Positions 24,774 to 34,206 of a stretch of 64,000 bases of DNA are shown piece by piece (positions within the stretch are counted from its first letter, which is position 1; each line of letters opens with the position of its first letter). Location of the stretch: positions 62,001 to 126,000 of the forward strand of contig NZ_JAHCDK010000001.1 of the NCBI RefSeq assembly GCF_018413465.1. Reading direction: 5' to 3'. This DNA comes from Flavobacterium sp. CYK-55 (GTDB taxonomy: Bacteria; Bacteroidota; Bacteroidia; Flavobacteriales; Flavobacteriaceae). A program made the translations under genes and the position numbers. A model generated the notes under the pieces. That model saw only the letters and a program-made list of their open reading frames with translations. It ran no database searches and was not told the origin of the DNA.

Positions 24774-25055
24774 TTAATCGTTTTTGTTTTGACTGATGAG
24801 TTCAAGCATTTGATAGTTGAGTGTATATATGGATTGCTCCAATTCGGTTCGCCGGTGAGCATATTGCTTATGAAAATCGGTCATCAACTCAATTTTGTTT
24901 TGATACAATTGATTTTGTTGATTTCCCTTGGCCATATTTTGCTGCAAAATTTTCATCCGAAGCTCAAATCGCTCATGTTCTTGCTTTCGGTGGCGTTCAA
25001 AATGCCATCCTGTATACAAAAAAATCATTGCGATAATTCCGAATAAAACCAACAT
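24774..25055 (-). CDS. small membrane-anchored coiled-coil protein
   Basis: A 93-residue protein with an N-terminal membrane helix (MLVLFGIIAMIFLYTGWHF) and a basic, glutamine-rich helical cytoplasmic or periplasmic part (HRKQEHERFELRMKILQQNM and beyond) likely to form a coiled coil. No family recognised. It lies 17 nt after the beta-propeller gene and 55 nt before the histidine kinases, on the same strand, so it could be an accessory of the sensor pair. Confidence 0.6.
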   Translation of the reverse strand: MLVLFGIIAMIFLYTGWHFERHRKQEHERFELRMKILQQNMAKGNQQNQLYQNKIELMTDFHKQYAHRRTELEQSIYTLNYQMLELISQNKND

Positions 25056-25072
25056 ATCTTTGCCGTTTGAAG

Positions 25073-26485
25073 TTATTTTTTCATCAGTTCAGTTGCAGTC
25101 AAATCAACCCAGTAAAGTTCAAGTGTTCCGTTGACTGATTTTATAAAATACAATTTTTGGTAGACAGCGTCATAAAACGGCGAACTTTCAAAAGAATCGC
25201 TGTTGATTATCGGACCCAAATTAACCGGTTCAGACCAATTTTTCCATGTATCGTCCAATCGATAACTCACATATAAATCATAATTTCCGTAACTGCTAAA
25301 ACCCGAAGAACTAAACAACAATGTGCGGTTATCGGGCAACAGCTGCGGTGTGATTTCTTCGTCAGCTGAATTAATCGTCTTGCCCATACTTTGAAGCATT
25401 CCGTAACTGCCGTCGGCTTTGCGCTGAGCAAAATACAAATCGCTTCCGCCTTGTGTAAAATCAGATTCAACTGCCATAATCAGCGTTTGCAAATCAGAGG
25501 TAGCTGTTGCATCGGCGGTATCACCGTAATTGTTATAAGCTGTTACTTTAATAGGCTCACCAGCTGAATAGTCTGAAGATTTATAGAACTGAAAACCCGT
25601 TTCGCCAATCGTTTTATTGTATTGATTTCCGCCTTTAATCATCCATTGTGTTCCAACCGATTCGATAAAATTGAACCGATCATTGTTGCTCAACGCGGGT
25701 TCTAAAACCGCAGCGCCCCAATTTTGTCCGGTTTTGGTGGCCGAGTAAACATGATCTTTGTCTGATTCATAAGAAGAAAAATATATTTTGTTTCCGTCTT
25801 GTGATAACGCAACAGCACTTACCTCATGTGTGTTAAAAGGCAACTGTGTTGGCAAGGCTAATTGCGAAAAATATGGATTTGTATTTACTTCAGCTTTGAG
25901 CAGAACCTCACTATCCGAAATACCGATGGCGTCTATTTGCTTTTGTCCGGGCAAGAGCGAAAAATCAAATTCAACTTTGACCGAAGTGATGTTTGAATAT
26001 ACTTGATCTAAAATAGCATTTTCAATACCGGGATTCAAAAGTTCGGGCGCATCTTGAATTTTACGACGCTTTTTGCGAAAATAATAATTCCGATCAGCGG
26101 GAATGGTGGCTTTATAAGTAGGTGTTTTCCAATCCTTTTTGCGACTCCAAACCGTTTGATAACTGCCCGAAGCATCAGCCAAAGCAATACGCACTACACA
26201 ACCCGCGTTGACATTTTCAAAAACGGCCACCTGCTTTACGTTTTGTGGCTTTTCAAAACTAACCTCAACAATTTCACGTCCGTCTAAAGCATTTTTGGGT
26301 GTCCAAGCATTCGGGGAGAGACCACCTTGCGGAAAGGCATCGGGTTTGCCCAAAATTCTTTTGATGCCAAATTGTTTTCCGCCTAAATCAGATGAGTATT
26401 TAATGAGTTTATTGGCCCATTGAACTTGCTGCGCACTAGCTGAAAAAGCCAAAATTAGTATTAGGTATGATATTTTTGTTTTCAT
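25073..26485 (-). CDS. secreted PD40/TolB-like beta-propeller protein
   Basis: A 470-residue exported protein starting at MKTKISYLILILAFSASAQ (signal peptide); an upstream start would run through a terminator and is rejected. Residues about 20-180 resemble a discoidin-like beta domain (NALDGREIVEVSFEKPQNV). From about 215 come PD40 propeller blades: GNKIYFSSYESDKDHVYS, TLIMAVESDFTQGGSDLYFA, NRTLLFSSSGFSSYGNYDLY, YQKLYFIKS. Such proteins often accompany OmpA-like or T9SS surface proteins. It heads the likely transcript leading to the two-component genes. Confidence 0.75.
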   Translation of the reverse strand: MKTKISYLILILAFSASAQQVQWANKLIKYSSDLGGKQFGIKRILGKPDAFPQGGLSPNAWTPKNALDGREIVEVSFEKPQNVKQVAVFENVNAGCVVRIALADASGSYQTVWSRKKDWKTPTYKATIPADRNYYFRKKRRKIQDAPELLNPGIENAILDQVYSNITSVKVEFDFSLLPGQKQIDAIGISDSEVLLKAEVNTNPYFSQLALPTQLPFNTHEVSAVALSQDGNKIYFSSYESDKDHVYSATKTGQNWGAAVLEPALSNNDRFNFIESVGTQWMIKGGNQYNKTIGETGFQFYKSSDYSAGEPIKVTAYNNYGDTADATATSDLQTLIMAVESDFTQGGSDLYFAQRKADGSYGMLQSMGKTINSADEEITPQLLPDNRTLLFSSSGFSSYGNYDLYVSYRLDDTWKNWSEPVNLGPIINSDSFESSPFYDAVYQKLYFIKSVNGTLELYWVDLTATELMKK

Positions 26486-26497
26486 GGTTAAATGAGT

Positions 26498-26530
26498 AAA
26501 AAAAGGCTGCCAAAATTTCTTCCAGCAGCC
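26498..26530 (-). terminator. rho-independent terminator of the PQQ-like propeller gene
   Basis: GGCTGC (26505-26510) pairs with GCAGCC (26525-26530), and the minus strand then has seven T. It closes the transcript of the upstream propeller gene and separates it from the PD40 gene. Confidence 0.85.
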
Positions 26531-26556
26531 CGAAACAATCATAGCGTTCAACCTAT

Positions 26557-28389
26557 CTAATTGTTTACTTTAATTTTTTCAACTTTGCGCCCTTTAAAGG
26601 CAAAAATGTATTCACCGTCTGCTGAAATATCAATGCCGTCTCCGTATTTTGGGCTTCCGCCTTTTCCTTTAGACTGTACTGAGCCTTTGGTTTCGCCATT
26701 GGTCATGTCAATTCCGTAAATAATATTTTTGCTGTTGCGTTGATCTCTAAGAAAGTAATTATCACCGATATGATAGAAAAAGTCAACACCTTTGATTTTT
26801 TCAGTTGCATAAGCACGTGAACCGTCTTTTTTGAAATAAGCTGCTAATCCCTTCTCTGAGAGAACAACTACTTTGTCATCAAAGTCAATTACATCTGCTG
26901 CACGACCTACTCTTGCATCATTGTGTTTTACATCAAAGAGTTGCTTGCCTGATGCAATGTCATATCCGTAAAACTCATCGCCATCGCCTACAAATACAGT
27001 TTTGTTGTTGTCTAAGATAAAATCAGTGATACGTTTGTCAAAGCGCTCAGAACGCCAAGCGGTTTGCCCGGTTTTATCATCGATACACAAAACTGAGTTT
27101 TTTTGGTTTTTGTAATCCCAATAAATGTATGGAACCCATCTTTTTGTAGAACCTCCGCCAAAACCTGCTGCGCCAAATCCGCCGTAACCACCACTTTCTT
27201 CAAGTCGCCATTCTTGAACCTGAACTTTACCGCCCACTTGAACAAGTATCTTATCGTTGGCTTTATAGATATTAGGCATGCAGAAGGCACCGGTAATTTT
27301 CTCAGAAGCCCACAAAAGCTTACCTGAATTTAAATCGTGTTTTTCAACGTATTTGGTTCGGTCACGGGTTCCTAAAATCACCAAATAAACGGCATCCTCA
27401 GTAAACAACGGATCAGCTAAAGTTCGATAGATTTTTGATCTTTTACCTCCGCTAAACAAACCTCCGTTGGCACCTTGCATATCGGTTTCATAGTTGACTG
27501 CCCATAATTTTTGCCCGGTATTGTAGTCGTAAACGTTCATCCCGTCAAGGTACATGAAGATTTTATCGCCTTTGATCCACAAATCAATAATCGCTCTGCG
27601 GGTAACCAATTCTTTTTCGATGGTTCCTAAAAAAGTGGCATCCCAAAGCACATCTCCGTTGGCTGCATTAATGCGTACCAATTGGTTTTTAAAGCCTGAA
27701 AACAAAGCGCCCAAAGCCGTTGGTTTGTAGTTGACCATGATAATTTCATTGCGTTTAGCATCGTAGACATATTTACCCACACCACCTTTGAAACGATTGG
27801 TTTCCCATACTTTTTCACCTGTTGCCGCTTTAACTAAAATAATCGAGTTGCGCTGTGAGATCAAAAATGAATCGAGTTCGTAAATATATTTTACGGTATC
27901 TAGTTCTCCGTCATCGGTTCCTTCAAGACCTTTATTGTCTTTTGGAATTAGATCTTGATACAACTCTGAGTTCCACAATTCTTTACCAGTAGCAATATCT
28001 ATAACCGCCACGCGATCAGTACCAAGTTTGCGCGCATCAAATAAAAATAAATAGCCGCCTTTTTTACCTTCTTTCCAGATGGTGTATTGATACTCGGAAT
28101 TGTTGGTTTTGTTGGTTGTGAGTTTTTTGTAATCACCGCTCCAAATCATTTTTCCTTCAGAGTCCAGAACTGTCGCTGAGTTATCGTCGGTGCCAATTAT
28201 ATAATTTCCATCGCCATCACTAATAGCCAAACGGGTAGCTTTATTGTCAAATTCTGCTTCCCAAACGGTAGCAAAACTTCCTGATTTTTTACCGGCAGAT
28301 TTTTTACCTAAAAGGCCTCCTAATTGAGCCTGAGCTGAATATGTGCCCATCATCCCGAAGGCCAACAAGGCAAGAGTTACTTTTTTCAT
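26557..28389 (-). CDS. secreted PQQ-like beta-propeller repeat protein
   Basis: A 610-residue exported protein (signal ALLAFGMMGTYSAQA) with many eight-stranded-type propeller motifs such as DIATGKELWNSELYQD, AATGEKVWETNRFKGG, NAANGDVLWDATFLG, DLNSGKLLWASEKITG and DDKTGQTAWRSERFD. These TGxxxW blades are those of PQQ-binding-like and BamB-like proteins; a real cofactor is unlikely because no dehydrogenase residues are seen. A Gly-rich insertion occurs near residue 400. Function unknown, possibly a cell-envelope scaffold. Confidence 0.78.
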   Translation of the reverse strand: MKKVTLALLAFGMMGTYSAQAQLGGLLGKKSAGKKSGSFATVWEAEFDNKATRLAISDGDGNYIIGTDDNSATVLDSEGKMIWSGDYKKLTTNKTNNSEYQYTIWKEGKKGGYLFLFDARKLGTDRVAVIDIATGKELWNSELYQDLIPKDNKGLEGTDDGELDTVKYIYELDSFLISQRNSIILVKAATGEKVWETNRFKGGVGKYVYDAKRNEIIMVNYKPTALGALFSGFKNQLVRINAANGDVLWDATFLGTIEKELVTRRAIIDLWIKGDKIFMYLDGMNVYDYNTGQKLWAVNYETDMQGANGGLFSGGKRSKIYRTLADPLFTEDAVYLVILGTRDRTKYVEKHDLNSGKLLWASEKITGAFCMPNIYKANDKILVQVGGKVQVQEWRLEESGGYGGFGAAGFGGGSTKRWVPYIYWDYKNQKNSVLCIDDKTGQTAWRSERFDKRITDFILDNNKTVFVGDGDEFYGYDIASGKQLFDVKHNDARVGRAADVIDFDDKVVVLSEKGLAAYFKKDGSRAYATEKIKGVDFFYHIGDNYFLRDQRNSKNIIYGIDMTNGETKGSVQSKGKGGSPKYGDGIDISADGEYIFAFKGRKVEKIKVNN

Positions 28390-28412
28390 GTTACATAATA
28401 TTTAGGTTGAAC

Positions 28413-28784
28413 TTAAAAGGTTATACTGTAGCGAACCTTATAGCGCTGTTGTTTTTGAAGTTTGAATTTGAATTTGTGTGAGAGAATGTAATCAGACATA
28501 AAATTGATAAAGTCAATGTTTTTGATTTCGCTATCGACTTTGAAGAAAGACGATACTTTTCCGTTTTGCACCACGCCTATATCAACGACCATGGTGCCTT
28601 TGACCTCGGCAAATTTTTTGTTTTTCTTTTTGAGAAACTCTTCTGAATGATACATCTCATCCACTTCTTTGGTGACCATTTCTGCTACTTGTTCCTCATC
28701 GGTTAAAACCGGTCGCTGAGCAAACGAATGCTGGCTCAAGAAGAAAAACAAAAAGATCAATAAATAAACAGGTTGAACTTTCAT
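28413..28784 (-). CDS. small exported TonB-C-like protein
   Basis: A 123-residue protein with a signal peptide (LLIFLFFFLSQHSFAQ). The second half (VKGTMVVDIGVVQNGKV, followed by KFKFKLQKQQRYKVRYSITF) resembles the C-terminal domain of TonB-type or periplasmic peptidoglycan-binding proteins. No membrane anchor beyond the signal. It lies 23 nt before the propeller gene on the same strand and may be co-transcribed with it. Assignment is by pattern only. Confidence 0.55.
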   Translation of the reverse strand: MKVQPVYLLIFLFFFLSQHSFAQRPVLTDEEQVAEMVTKEVDEMYHSEEFLKKKNKKFAEVKGTMVVDIGVVQNGKVSSFFKVDSEIKNIDFINFMSDYILSHKFKFKLQKQQRYKVRYSITF

Positions 28785-28805
28785 GTTTAAAGAAAATTAA
28801 GTGAT

Positions 28806-29306
28806 TTAAAAGGCTGTTAGATTCAAATGCCCTTCGGTGATGTTGTGTGTTGCCGATGCTGAGTTGCCACCAACAAAAGAAAACGTAGCTACAAGTTTCT
28901 GATCGGCTTCGTTAAAAGTCGCCACGTTCATAGTTCCTGAATTTGAATGAAAATCAGCCAATTCAAAATTAGATTCGGTTGGGTTTTGATACGTCAACCA
29001 AGAACTCGTCATACTAAAACTAGTATGTTGTGCCGGATAATTTCCAACGGCTGCCGGCATGTGTAATTCAAGCACTTGTTCGCCACCTTTTAAACCATAC
29101 ACATCTATGTATCTTCCGCCGGCAATGGCATTGTCATAAACGGTTACATTAACCTCATCAAGGGTAACTAGTGTTCCGTCAAGTTTAAAATAATTTGAGC
29201 CCGAAGGTGTTGGGTTGCTGCTCGAGCTTGAATCTTTGCTACACGAAGCCAAAAACAATGTGGCTATTAAAAGTGTAGATTGAGCAATACGGATTAGGGT
29301 TTTCAT
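28806..29306 (-). CDS. hypothetical lipoprotein
   Basis: A 166-residue lipoprotein with lipobox TLFLASCSKDSSSSS. The mature part is beta-rich (YFKLDGTLVTLDEVNVTVYD, TFSFVGGNSASATHNITEG) and has no named family that I recognise, though it has the feel of DUF-type flavobacterial surface proteins. It lies 21 nt before the TonB-C-like gene. Confidence 0.65.
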   Translation of the reverse strand: MKTLIRIAQSTLLIATLFLASCSKDSSSSSNPTPSGSNYFKLDGTLVTLDEVNVTVYDNAIAGGRYIDVYGLKGGEQVLELHMPAAVGNYPAQHTSFSMTSSWLTYQNPTESNFELADFHSNSGTMNVATFNEADQKLVATFSFVGGNSASATHNITEGHLNLTAF

Positions 29307-29415
29307 TTTGTTATCGTTTTAAAGTTGTTTATGATACAAAACTGGAACAAACCCAAGTGCTAATCAATACGAAGAAATACGTATTTAATTTCGTACGAAA
29401 TTTTATGAATAATGA

Positions 29416-30363
29416 TTAAAAAGAAATAAAGTCGAACTGACTTTGCAAATTCTGAATTCTGATTTGCAGTTGGCTTAAAAACCTTTGATGACCTTCAGAA
29501 TTAGGATGAAACGGCTTGTGCGCTATAGCTTTTCGAATGCTATCAACTTCATTCATTGTTGCATAACAATCTGAATTGATATGACTCACCGTCCATTTTT
29601 GCCATATATATTCTATGGCCAAAGCATTCGGATGCAATAAATCATCGGCATAAAAACGATAATCGCGCAGCTCATCCATCATGATTTCGTAAGCTGGGAA
29701 GTAGCTTGAATTGGCATCGGTTGCCAAAAATTCATGAAGCGCAGAGATTAAATGTGCTTTGCTTTGTTGATTCTGAACAAAGCCATCTTTTAAATGCCTG
29801 ACAGGCGATATGGTAAAAACAAAACGAACCTTAGGATTCAGGTTGCGAACCAACTCTGTAATTTCGGAAAGTGATTGCTTAATTTGCTCGACAGAAAGCA
29901 ATTCTTTATGAAAAGCAGTTTGCGGAACCTTATGACAATTAGCCACGATTTGTTGTGAAGTCAAATGTCTATAGACCCAAGCCGTGCCCAGCGTAATAAC
30001 AATGTGTGAGGCGTTTTGCAAATCAGTTTTGAATTGCTTGAGGATAAGATTAAGTTCGTTGAGCAATTCTTCGGCTTGATGATGGCACAGTTCAGAATGC
30101 AGCTCAAAACACTGCCACCGCTCGTTGTGAAAGAAAAAATCAGCGGGTGTAAACATTTGATTATTTACGGCTCGCTCGATAATTTTTTTTAGTGAAATAG
30201 GATTGAAGATAATCCCAAATGGATTAATAGAGGCTTTGAATTGAAAATAAGAAAACTTCTCGCCCATATTTTGCGCAAAACATGAACCCAACAAAACCAA
30301 ATTTGATTGGTAATTAATTGGATGAGCATCAGCTTTTACTGAAAAAATAGTATGAAGTTGCAT
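29416..30363 (-). CDS. GSCFA family protein (SGNH-hydrolase-like)
   Basis: A 315-residue GSCFA protein; the diagnostic LLGSCFAQNMGEKF is at residues about 26-39, followed by NPFGIIFNPISL and HIVITLGTAWVYRH. The C-terminal DDLLHPNALAIEYIW carries an Asp-x-x-His type pair, in line with an SGNH/GDSL esterase-like site. GSCFA proteins are common in Bacteroidetes and of uncertain substrate. No signal peptide seen. The 109-nt gap downstream shows nothing distinct. Confidence 0.85.
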   Translation of the reverse strand: MQLHTIFSVKADAHPINYQSNLVLLGSCFAQNMGEKFSYFQFKASINPFGIIFNPISLKKIIERAVNNQMFTPADFFFHNERWQCFELHSELCHHQAEELLNELNLILKQFKTDLQNASHIVITLGTAWVYRHLTSQQIVANCHKVPQTAFHKELLSVEQIKQSLSEITELVRNLNPKVRFVFTISPVRHLKDGFVQNQQSKAHLISALHEFLATDANSSYFPAYEIMMDELRDYRFYADDLLHPNALAIEYIWQKWTVSHINSDCYATMNEVDSIRKAIAHKPFHPNSEGHQRFLSQLQIRIQNLQSQFDFISF

Positions 30364-30387
30364 GTTTTTAATAACTAAAGCAAAGAA

Positions 30388-30420
30388 AACAAAAAACCCG
30401 ACGCTTTACAGGTCGGGTTT
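30388..30420 (-). terminator. rho-independent terminator of the 30440-31216 lipoprotein gene
   Basis: AAACCCGAC (30394-30402) pairs with GTCGGGTTT (30412-30420); the minus strand continues TTTGTTTT. It lies 19 nt after the stop of the lipoprotein gene. Confidence 0.88.
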
Positions 30421-30439
30421 AAATAAAATAAAATAGATT

Positions 30440-31216
30440 TTAATAAAAGTAATTCGTCGTAGCAGTAATTACATTGTTTTGTGATGTATTACTTTTGTAT
30501 GGAAAATTATTATTGGTATACTCATAATCGTTGGTAAAGCGCAAAACCGGCTCTTCATCATTTAATTGATCTGACTCTGTAAGCACATTGTTCAAGTTGT
30601 TTAAAGCCCAATCAGAATCAGCAAAATAGATTTTGTCAAATCCGGTGATATTTATCCAAGGATGATTTCTGTTATCATAGGTATACAAAATCGTATTGGT
30701 GGTAACTTCGGTTGTTACCGGATCAGTAATGGTTTCAACTAATTTAGTTGACGAAATAAGACCCGTTGCTACTAAATTTGTTTGCGATACATCATCACCG
30801 GTAAACTTTTGGTATGAAATAGTACCATCGGCATTGTGCACATAAACCCACTTAGTACCTTGCATTGAAGGCATCTGAATAGAAGTCATGTTGATTAAAT
30901 TATCACTGATATCGTATACATAAGTTTTTACTTCTTGTAGTTCAGTTCCTTGAAAATCTTCTAATTTAGTAATCAAATCCTGATCATTGTAGGTAAAAAT
31001 TGTTTTTGAACCATCTGAACTCTCCTCTTTAACAATCTTTGAACCGGCATAAGTAAATTCGGTTTCTAAAGTTGCACCAGTCACAAAAGTAGTAATGGTT
31101 TTTTTCAAAAACATACTGCTCACGGGCGGAATCGGATCTGGGTTTTCTTCAGGGTAAGGCACACATGAGGCAAAAATGCCCAAAGCCATAATGAATAATA
31201 AGGTTATTTTTTTCAT
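30440..31216 (-). CDS. hypothetical lipoprotein with RHS-like beta motifs
   Basis: A 258-residue lipoprotein starting at MKKITLLFIMALGIFASC, with the lipid cysteine at residue 18-19. The mature chain has short YD-like beta repeats, SDGSKTIFTYNDQDLITKLE, KTYVYDISDNLINMT and TNTILYTYDNRNHPW, which resemble DUF4595/YD-type surface proteins. Function unknown. It has its own terminator and lies 91 nt from alaS, so may be a separate transcript. Confidence 0.7.
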   Translation of the reverse strand: MKKITLLFIMALGIFASCVPYPEENPDPIPPVSSMFLKKTITTFVTGATLETEFTYAGSKIVKEESSDGSKTIFTYNDQDLITKLEDFQGTELQEVKTYVYDISDNLINMTSIQMPSMQGTKWVYVHNADGTISYQKFTGDDVSQTNLVATGLISSTKLVETITDPVTTEVTTNTILYTYDNRNHPWINITGFDKIYFADSDWALNNLNNVLTESDQLNDEEPVLRFTNDYEYTNNNFPYKSNTSQNNVITATTNYFY

Positions 31217-31307
31217 AGAGTTAAGAAATGGTTTAGCACGCACAAATAAACTAAAAAGCTTTAAATAAAAAAATAAAAACTTGTTATCGAATGCGTTAAA
31301 ACTGATT

Positions 31308-33944
31308 TTATTGAATAAAGTGAATAGCGTTTTTTAATGCTTCGGCAATTCCGTCAACGTTTTTACCGCCGGCCATAGCAAAAAACGGTTGTCCGCCGCC
31401 GCCGCCTTGAATATATTTTCCGAGTTCGCGCACTACAGCTCCGGCGTTTAAACCTTTGCCATCTACAAGCTCTTTTGAGATATAACAAGTCAACATCGGT
31501 TTTCCCTCGTCGGCAGTAGCCAAAAGCAAGAACATATTTTGTGCGTTTTGGGCGAGTTCATAGGCCAAATCTTTAGCGCCCGGAGCGTCTAAATCAACTT
31601 GCTTGGCCAAAAACGAAACACCGTTGATGTCTTGTATTTCTGAGGCCATTTGCGTCTTCATCGCTTTGACTTTGTCTTTCATCAAAGCCTCGATTTGTTT
31701 GGCGAGTTTGGCGTTTTCTTCCTGTAATGAAACCACTGCTTTGAGCGTGTCTTGCGGATTTTTGAGCGTTTCTTTAATCGCAGCCAAAGCACTTTCTTGT
31801 TGATTGAAAAAGTCTTTCACCGCATCGCCGGTAATCGCCTCAATACGACGAATTCCAGCTGCCACCGCACCTTCTGAAACAATTTTAAAATGCCAGATAT
31901 CAGCGGTATTTTTTACGTGAATGCCTCCGCACAATTCTTTGCTTTGCCCAAATTCAATCATCCGAACGCTATCTCCGTATTTTTCGCCAAAAAGAGCCAT
32001 CGCGCCTTGTGCTAAAGCTTGCTCAATCGGAATATTTCTGTGTTCAACCAAGGCTAATTGTTCGGCAATGCGCGCATTGACAAAAGTTTCTACTTGTTGC
32101 AGTTCACCATCGGTTACTTTGCTAAAATGCGAAAAGTCAAAACGCAGATAATTAGGTGATACCAGTGAACCTTTTTGCTCTACATGCGTTCCTAAAATGC
32201 TTCGCAAAGCCAAATGCATCAAGTGTGTAGCCGAGTGATTTTTTGAAGTTGACGTGCGTAAATCGGTATTGACTTGGGCCACAAAACCGGCTGAAACATG
32301 CTCAGGAAGCTTTTTGGCAAAATGCAAAATCAGGTTGTTTTCTTTTTTGGTATCGATGATTTCAATGCTCTCGTTGGCAGAAACGAGTGTGCCTTTATCG
32401 CCTACTTGTCCGCCGCCTTCCGGATAAAACGGAGTAGCATCTAAAACAATTTGATATAAAACGCCATCTTTTTTTGAATCGACTTTGCGGTAACGCGTGA
32501 TTTTGACTTGATTTTCGGTTTGATCATAGCCCACAAATTGCTCGATGTTTCCGTCCATCAAAATGGTCCAATCATCGGTGGCCACTTCAGAAGCTGCTCG
32601 GGAACGCGCTTTTTGTTTTTCGAGTTCTGAATCAAATTCGGTTTCGTTGTAGGTGTATCCTTTTTCTTTGAGAATCAAAGCGGTCAAATCTTTCGGAAAA
32701 CCAAAGGTGTCGTAGAGTTCAAAAACTTTTTCGCCTTTGACTTCTTTTCCGGAAGTTTCGGCCACAACCTTATCGAGCAATTGTAAACCTTGTTCAAGTG
32801 TTCTGAGGAACGATGCTTCTTCTTCTCGAATTACATTGGTGACCAAGTTTTGTTGGGTTTTGATTTCCGGAAAGAAAGCACCCATTTGCTCGGCTAAAAC
32901 GGCTACCAACTGGTTGATAAACGGCTCTTTGGTATTCAAAAACGTAAATCCGTAGCGGATAGCGCGACGCAAAATTCTGCGAATTACATAACCGGCTCCG
33001 GTGTTAGACGGTAGTTGTCCGTCGGCAATAGCAAATGCCACCGCACGTACGTGATCTACCACCACACGCATCGCGATATTGGTTTTGTTTTGTTCTTCTG
33101 AAATATTTTTGATTTCGTTAGAAGTATATTTTAAGCCCGTGATTTGCTCAACTTTGGCAATCAGCGGGGTAAAAACATCGGTGTCATAATTAGAAGTAAC
33201 ACCTTGCATAGCCATGCACAAACGCTCGAAGCCCATTCCGGTATCCACGTGTTGCGCCGGAAGTTTCTCAAGCGAGCCATCGGCTTTGCGGTTGAATTCC
33301 ATAAACACGTTGTTCCAAATTTCAACTACTTGCGGATGATCGGCGTTGACCAAACTGCGCCCTGAAACGGCAGCGCGATCGGCATCAGAACGCAAATCAA
33401 TATGAATTTCTGAACACGGACCACACGGACCTTGGTCGCCCATTTCCCAGAAATTGTCTTTTTTGTTGCCCAGAATAATGCGGTCTTCGGACACATATTG
33501 TTTCCAGATGTCAAAAGCTTCTTGATCAAAAGGCACATTCTCAGACGGATTACCTTCAAAAACCGAAACATACAATCGGTCTTTATCGAGCTTTAAAACC
33601 TCGGTCAGAAATTCCCAAGCCCAAGCCAATGCTTCTTTTTTGAAGTAATCGCCAAACGACCAATTGCCCAACATTTCAAACATGGTGTGGTGGTAGGTGT
33701 CAAAACCTACGTCTTCAAGATCGTTGTGTTTACCTGAAACGCGCAAACATTTTTGGGTATCGGCTATACGCGGGCTTTTGGGCGTAGCATTGCCCAAAAA
33801 ATATTCTTTGAACTGAGCCATGCCCGAGTTGTTGAACATCAGGGTTGGATCGTCTTTGAGCACGATGGGCGCCGATGGAACGATTAAGTGATTTTTGCTT
33901 TGAAAAAAGTCAAGATACTTCTTGCGGATTTCTTGTGATGTCAT
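31308..33944 (-). CDS. alaS: alanyl-tRNA synthetase
   Basis: A complete 878-residue class II synthetase charging tRNA-Ala. Visible are the catalytic start [17 protein letters not shown] and [11 protein letters not shown], motif 2 and [13 protein letters not shown], the tRNA-recognition region [17 protein letters not shown], the editing domain [12 protein letters not shown] (HxxxH) with [11 protein letters not shown] (CxxxH), and the C-terminal DHHA1 domain ending [14 protein letters not shown]. Typical length. The leader has a run of imperfect GGAAATTT repeats. Confidence 0.97.
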   Translation of the reverse strand: MTSQEIRKKYLDFFQSKNHLIVPSAPIVLKDDPTLMFNNSGMAQFKEYFLGNATPKSPRIADTQKCLRVSGKHNDLEDVGFDTYHHTMFEMLGNWSFGDYFKKEALAWAWEFLTEVLKLDKDRLYVSVFEGNPSENVPFDQEAFDIWKQYVSEDRIILGNKKDNFWEMGDQGPCGPCSEIHIDLRSDADRAAVSGRSLVNADHPQVVEIWNNVFMEFNRKADGSLEKLPAQHVDTGMGFERLCMAMQGVTSNYDTDVFTPLIAKVEQITGLKYTSNEIKNISEEQNKTNIAMRVVVDHVRAVAFAIADGQLPSNTGAGYVIRRILRRAIRYGFTFLNTKEPFINQLVAVLAEQMGAFFPEIKTQQNLVTNVIREEEASFLRTLEQGLQLLDKVVAETSGKEVKGEKVFELYDTFGFPKDLTALILKEKGYTYNETEFDSELEKQKARSRAASEVATDDWTILMDGNIEQFVGYDQTENQVKITRYRKVDSKKDGVLYQIVLDATPFYPEGGGQVGDKGTLVSANESIEIIDTKKENNLILHFAKKLPEHVSAGFVAQVNTDLRTSTSKNHSATHLMHLALRSILGTHVEQKGSLVSPNYLRFDFSHFSKVTDGELQQVETFVNARIAEQLALVEHRNIPIEQALAQGAMALFGEKYGDSVRMIEFGQSKELCGGIHVKNTADIWHFKIVSEGAVAAGIRRIEAITGDAVKDFFNQQESALAAIKETLKNPQDTLKAVVSLQEENAKLAKQIEALMKDKVKAMKTQMASEIQDINGVSFLAKQVDLDAPGAKDLAYELAQNAQNMFLLLATADEGKPMLTCYISKELVDGKGLNAGAVVRELGKYIQGGGGGQPFFAMAGGKNVDGIAEALKNAIHFIQ

Positions 33945-33945
33945 C

Positions 33946-33982
33946 GAAATTTGAAAATTTGGAAATTTGGAAATTTGAAAAT
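33946..33982. repeat. imperfect short tandem repeat in the alaS leader
   Basis: About five imperfect copies of (G)GAAATTT start 1 nt upstream of the alaS ATG. The array is a low-complexity leader of the kind also seen as ATCAACA repeats before the enoyl-CoA hydratase. Confidence 0.7.
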
Positions 33983-34030
33983 GTGTCGAAAAACAATTGA
34001 AGTTGAACTTTCTTCATATTTTCAAATCTT

Positions 34031-34095
34031 CGCCCCGGATGGAAGCGGCATCCTTTTGGGCCGAGCAACGGCTCAAAAGATACAGCGGACAGCCG
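34031..34095 (+). repeat. dispersed hairpin element, copy 4
   Basis: CGCCCCGGATGGAAGCGG, CATCC, then stem CTTTTGGGCCG / CGGCTCAAAAG with one G-U pair, then ATACAGCGGACAGCCGG. It lies between divergent alaS and the M23 peptidase gene. The rest of this 262-nt gap (34096-34206) has only the -7 box listed next. Confidence 0.78.
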
Positions 34096-34154
34096 GAAAT
34101 GGCGCCAAAAAATGATTATTGCAGAAAAAGCCGTCGCGCATTAGAAACATTTCT

Positions 34155-34162
34155 TAAATTTG
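34155..34162 (+). promoter_or_regulatory. -7 box upstream of the M23 peptidase gene
   Basis: TAAATTTG fits TAnnTTTG, 44 nt before the start codon. No TTG lies at a suitable -33 distance, so strength is uncertain. Confidence 0.4.
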
Positions 34163-34206
34163 TTCGACCAACGTTTTCTGAGCGCAAAAATAGGATTTTT
34201 TAAAAC

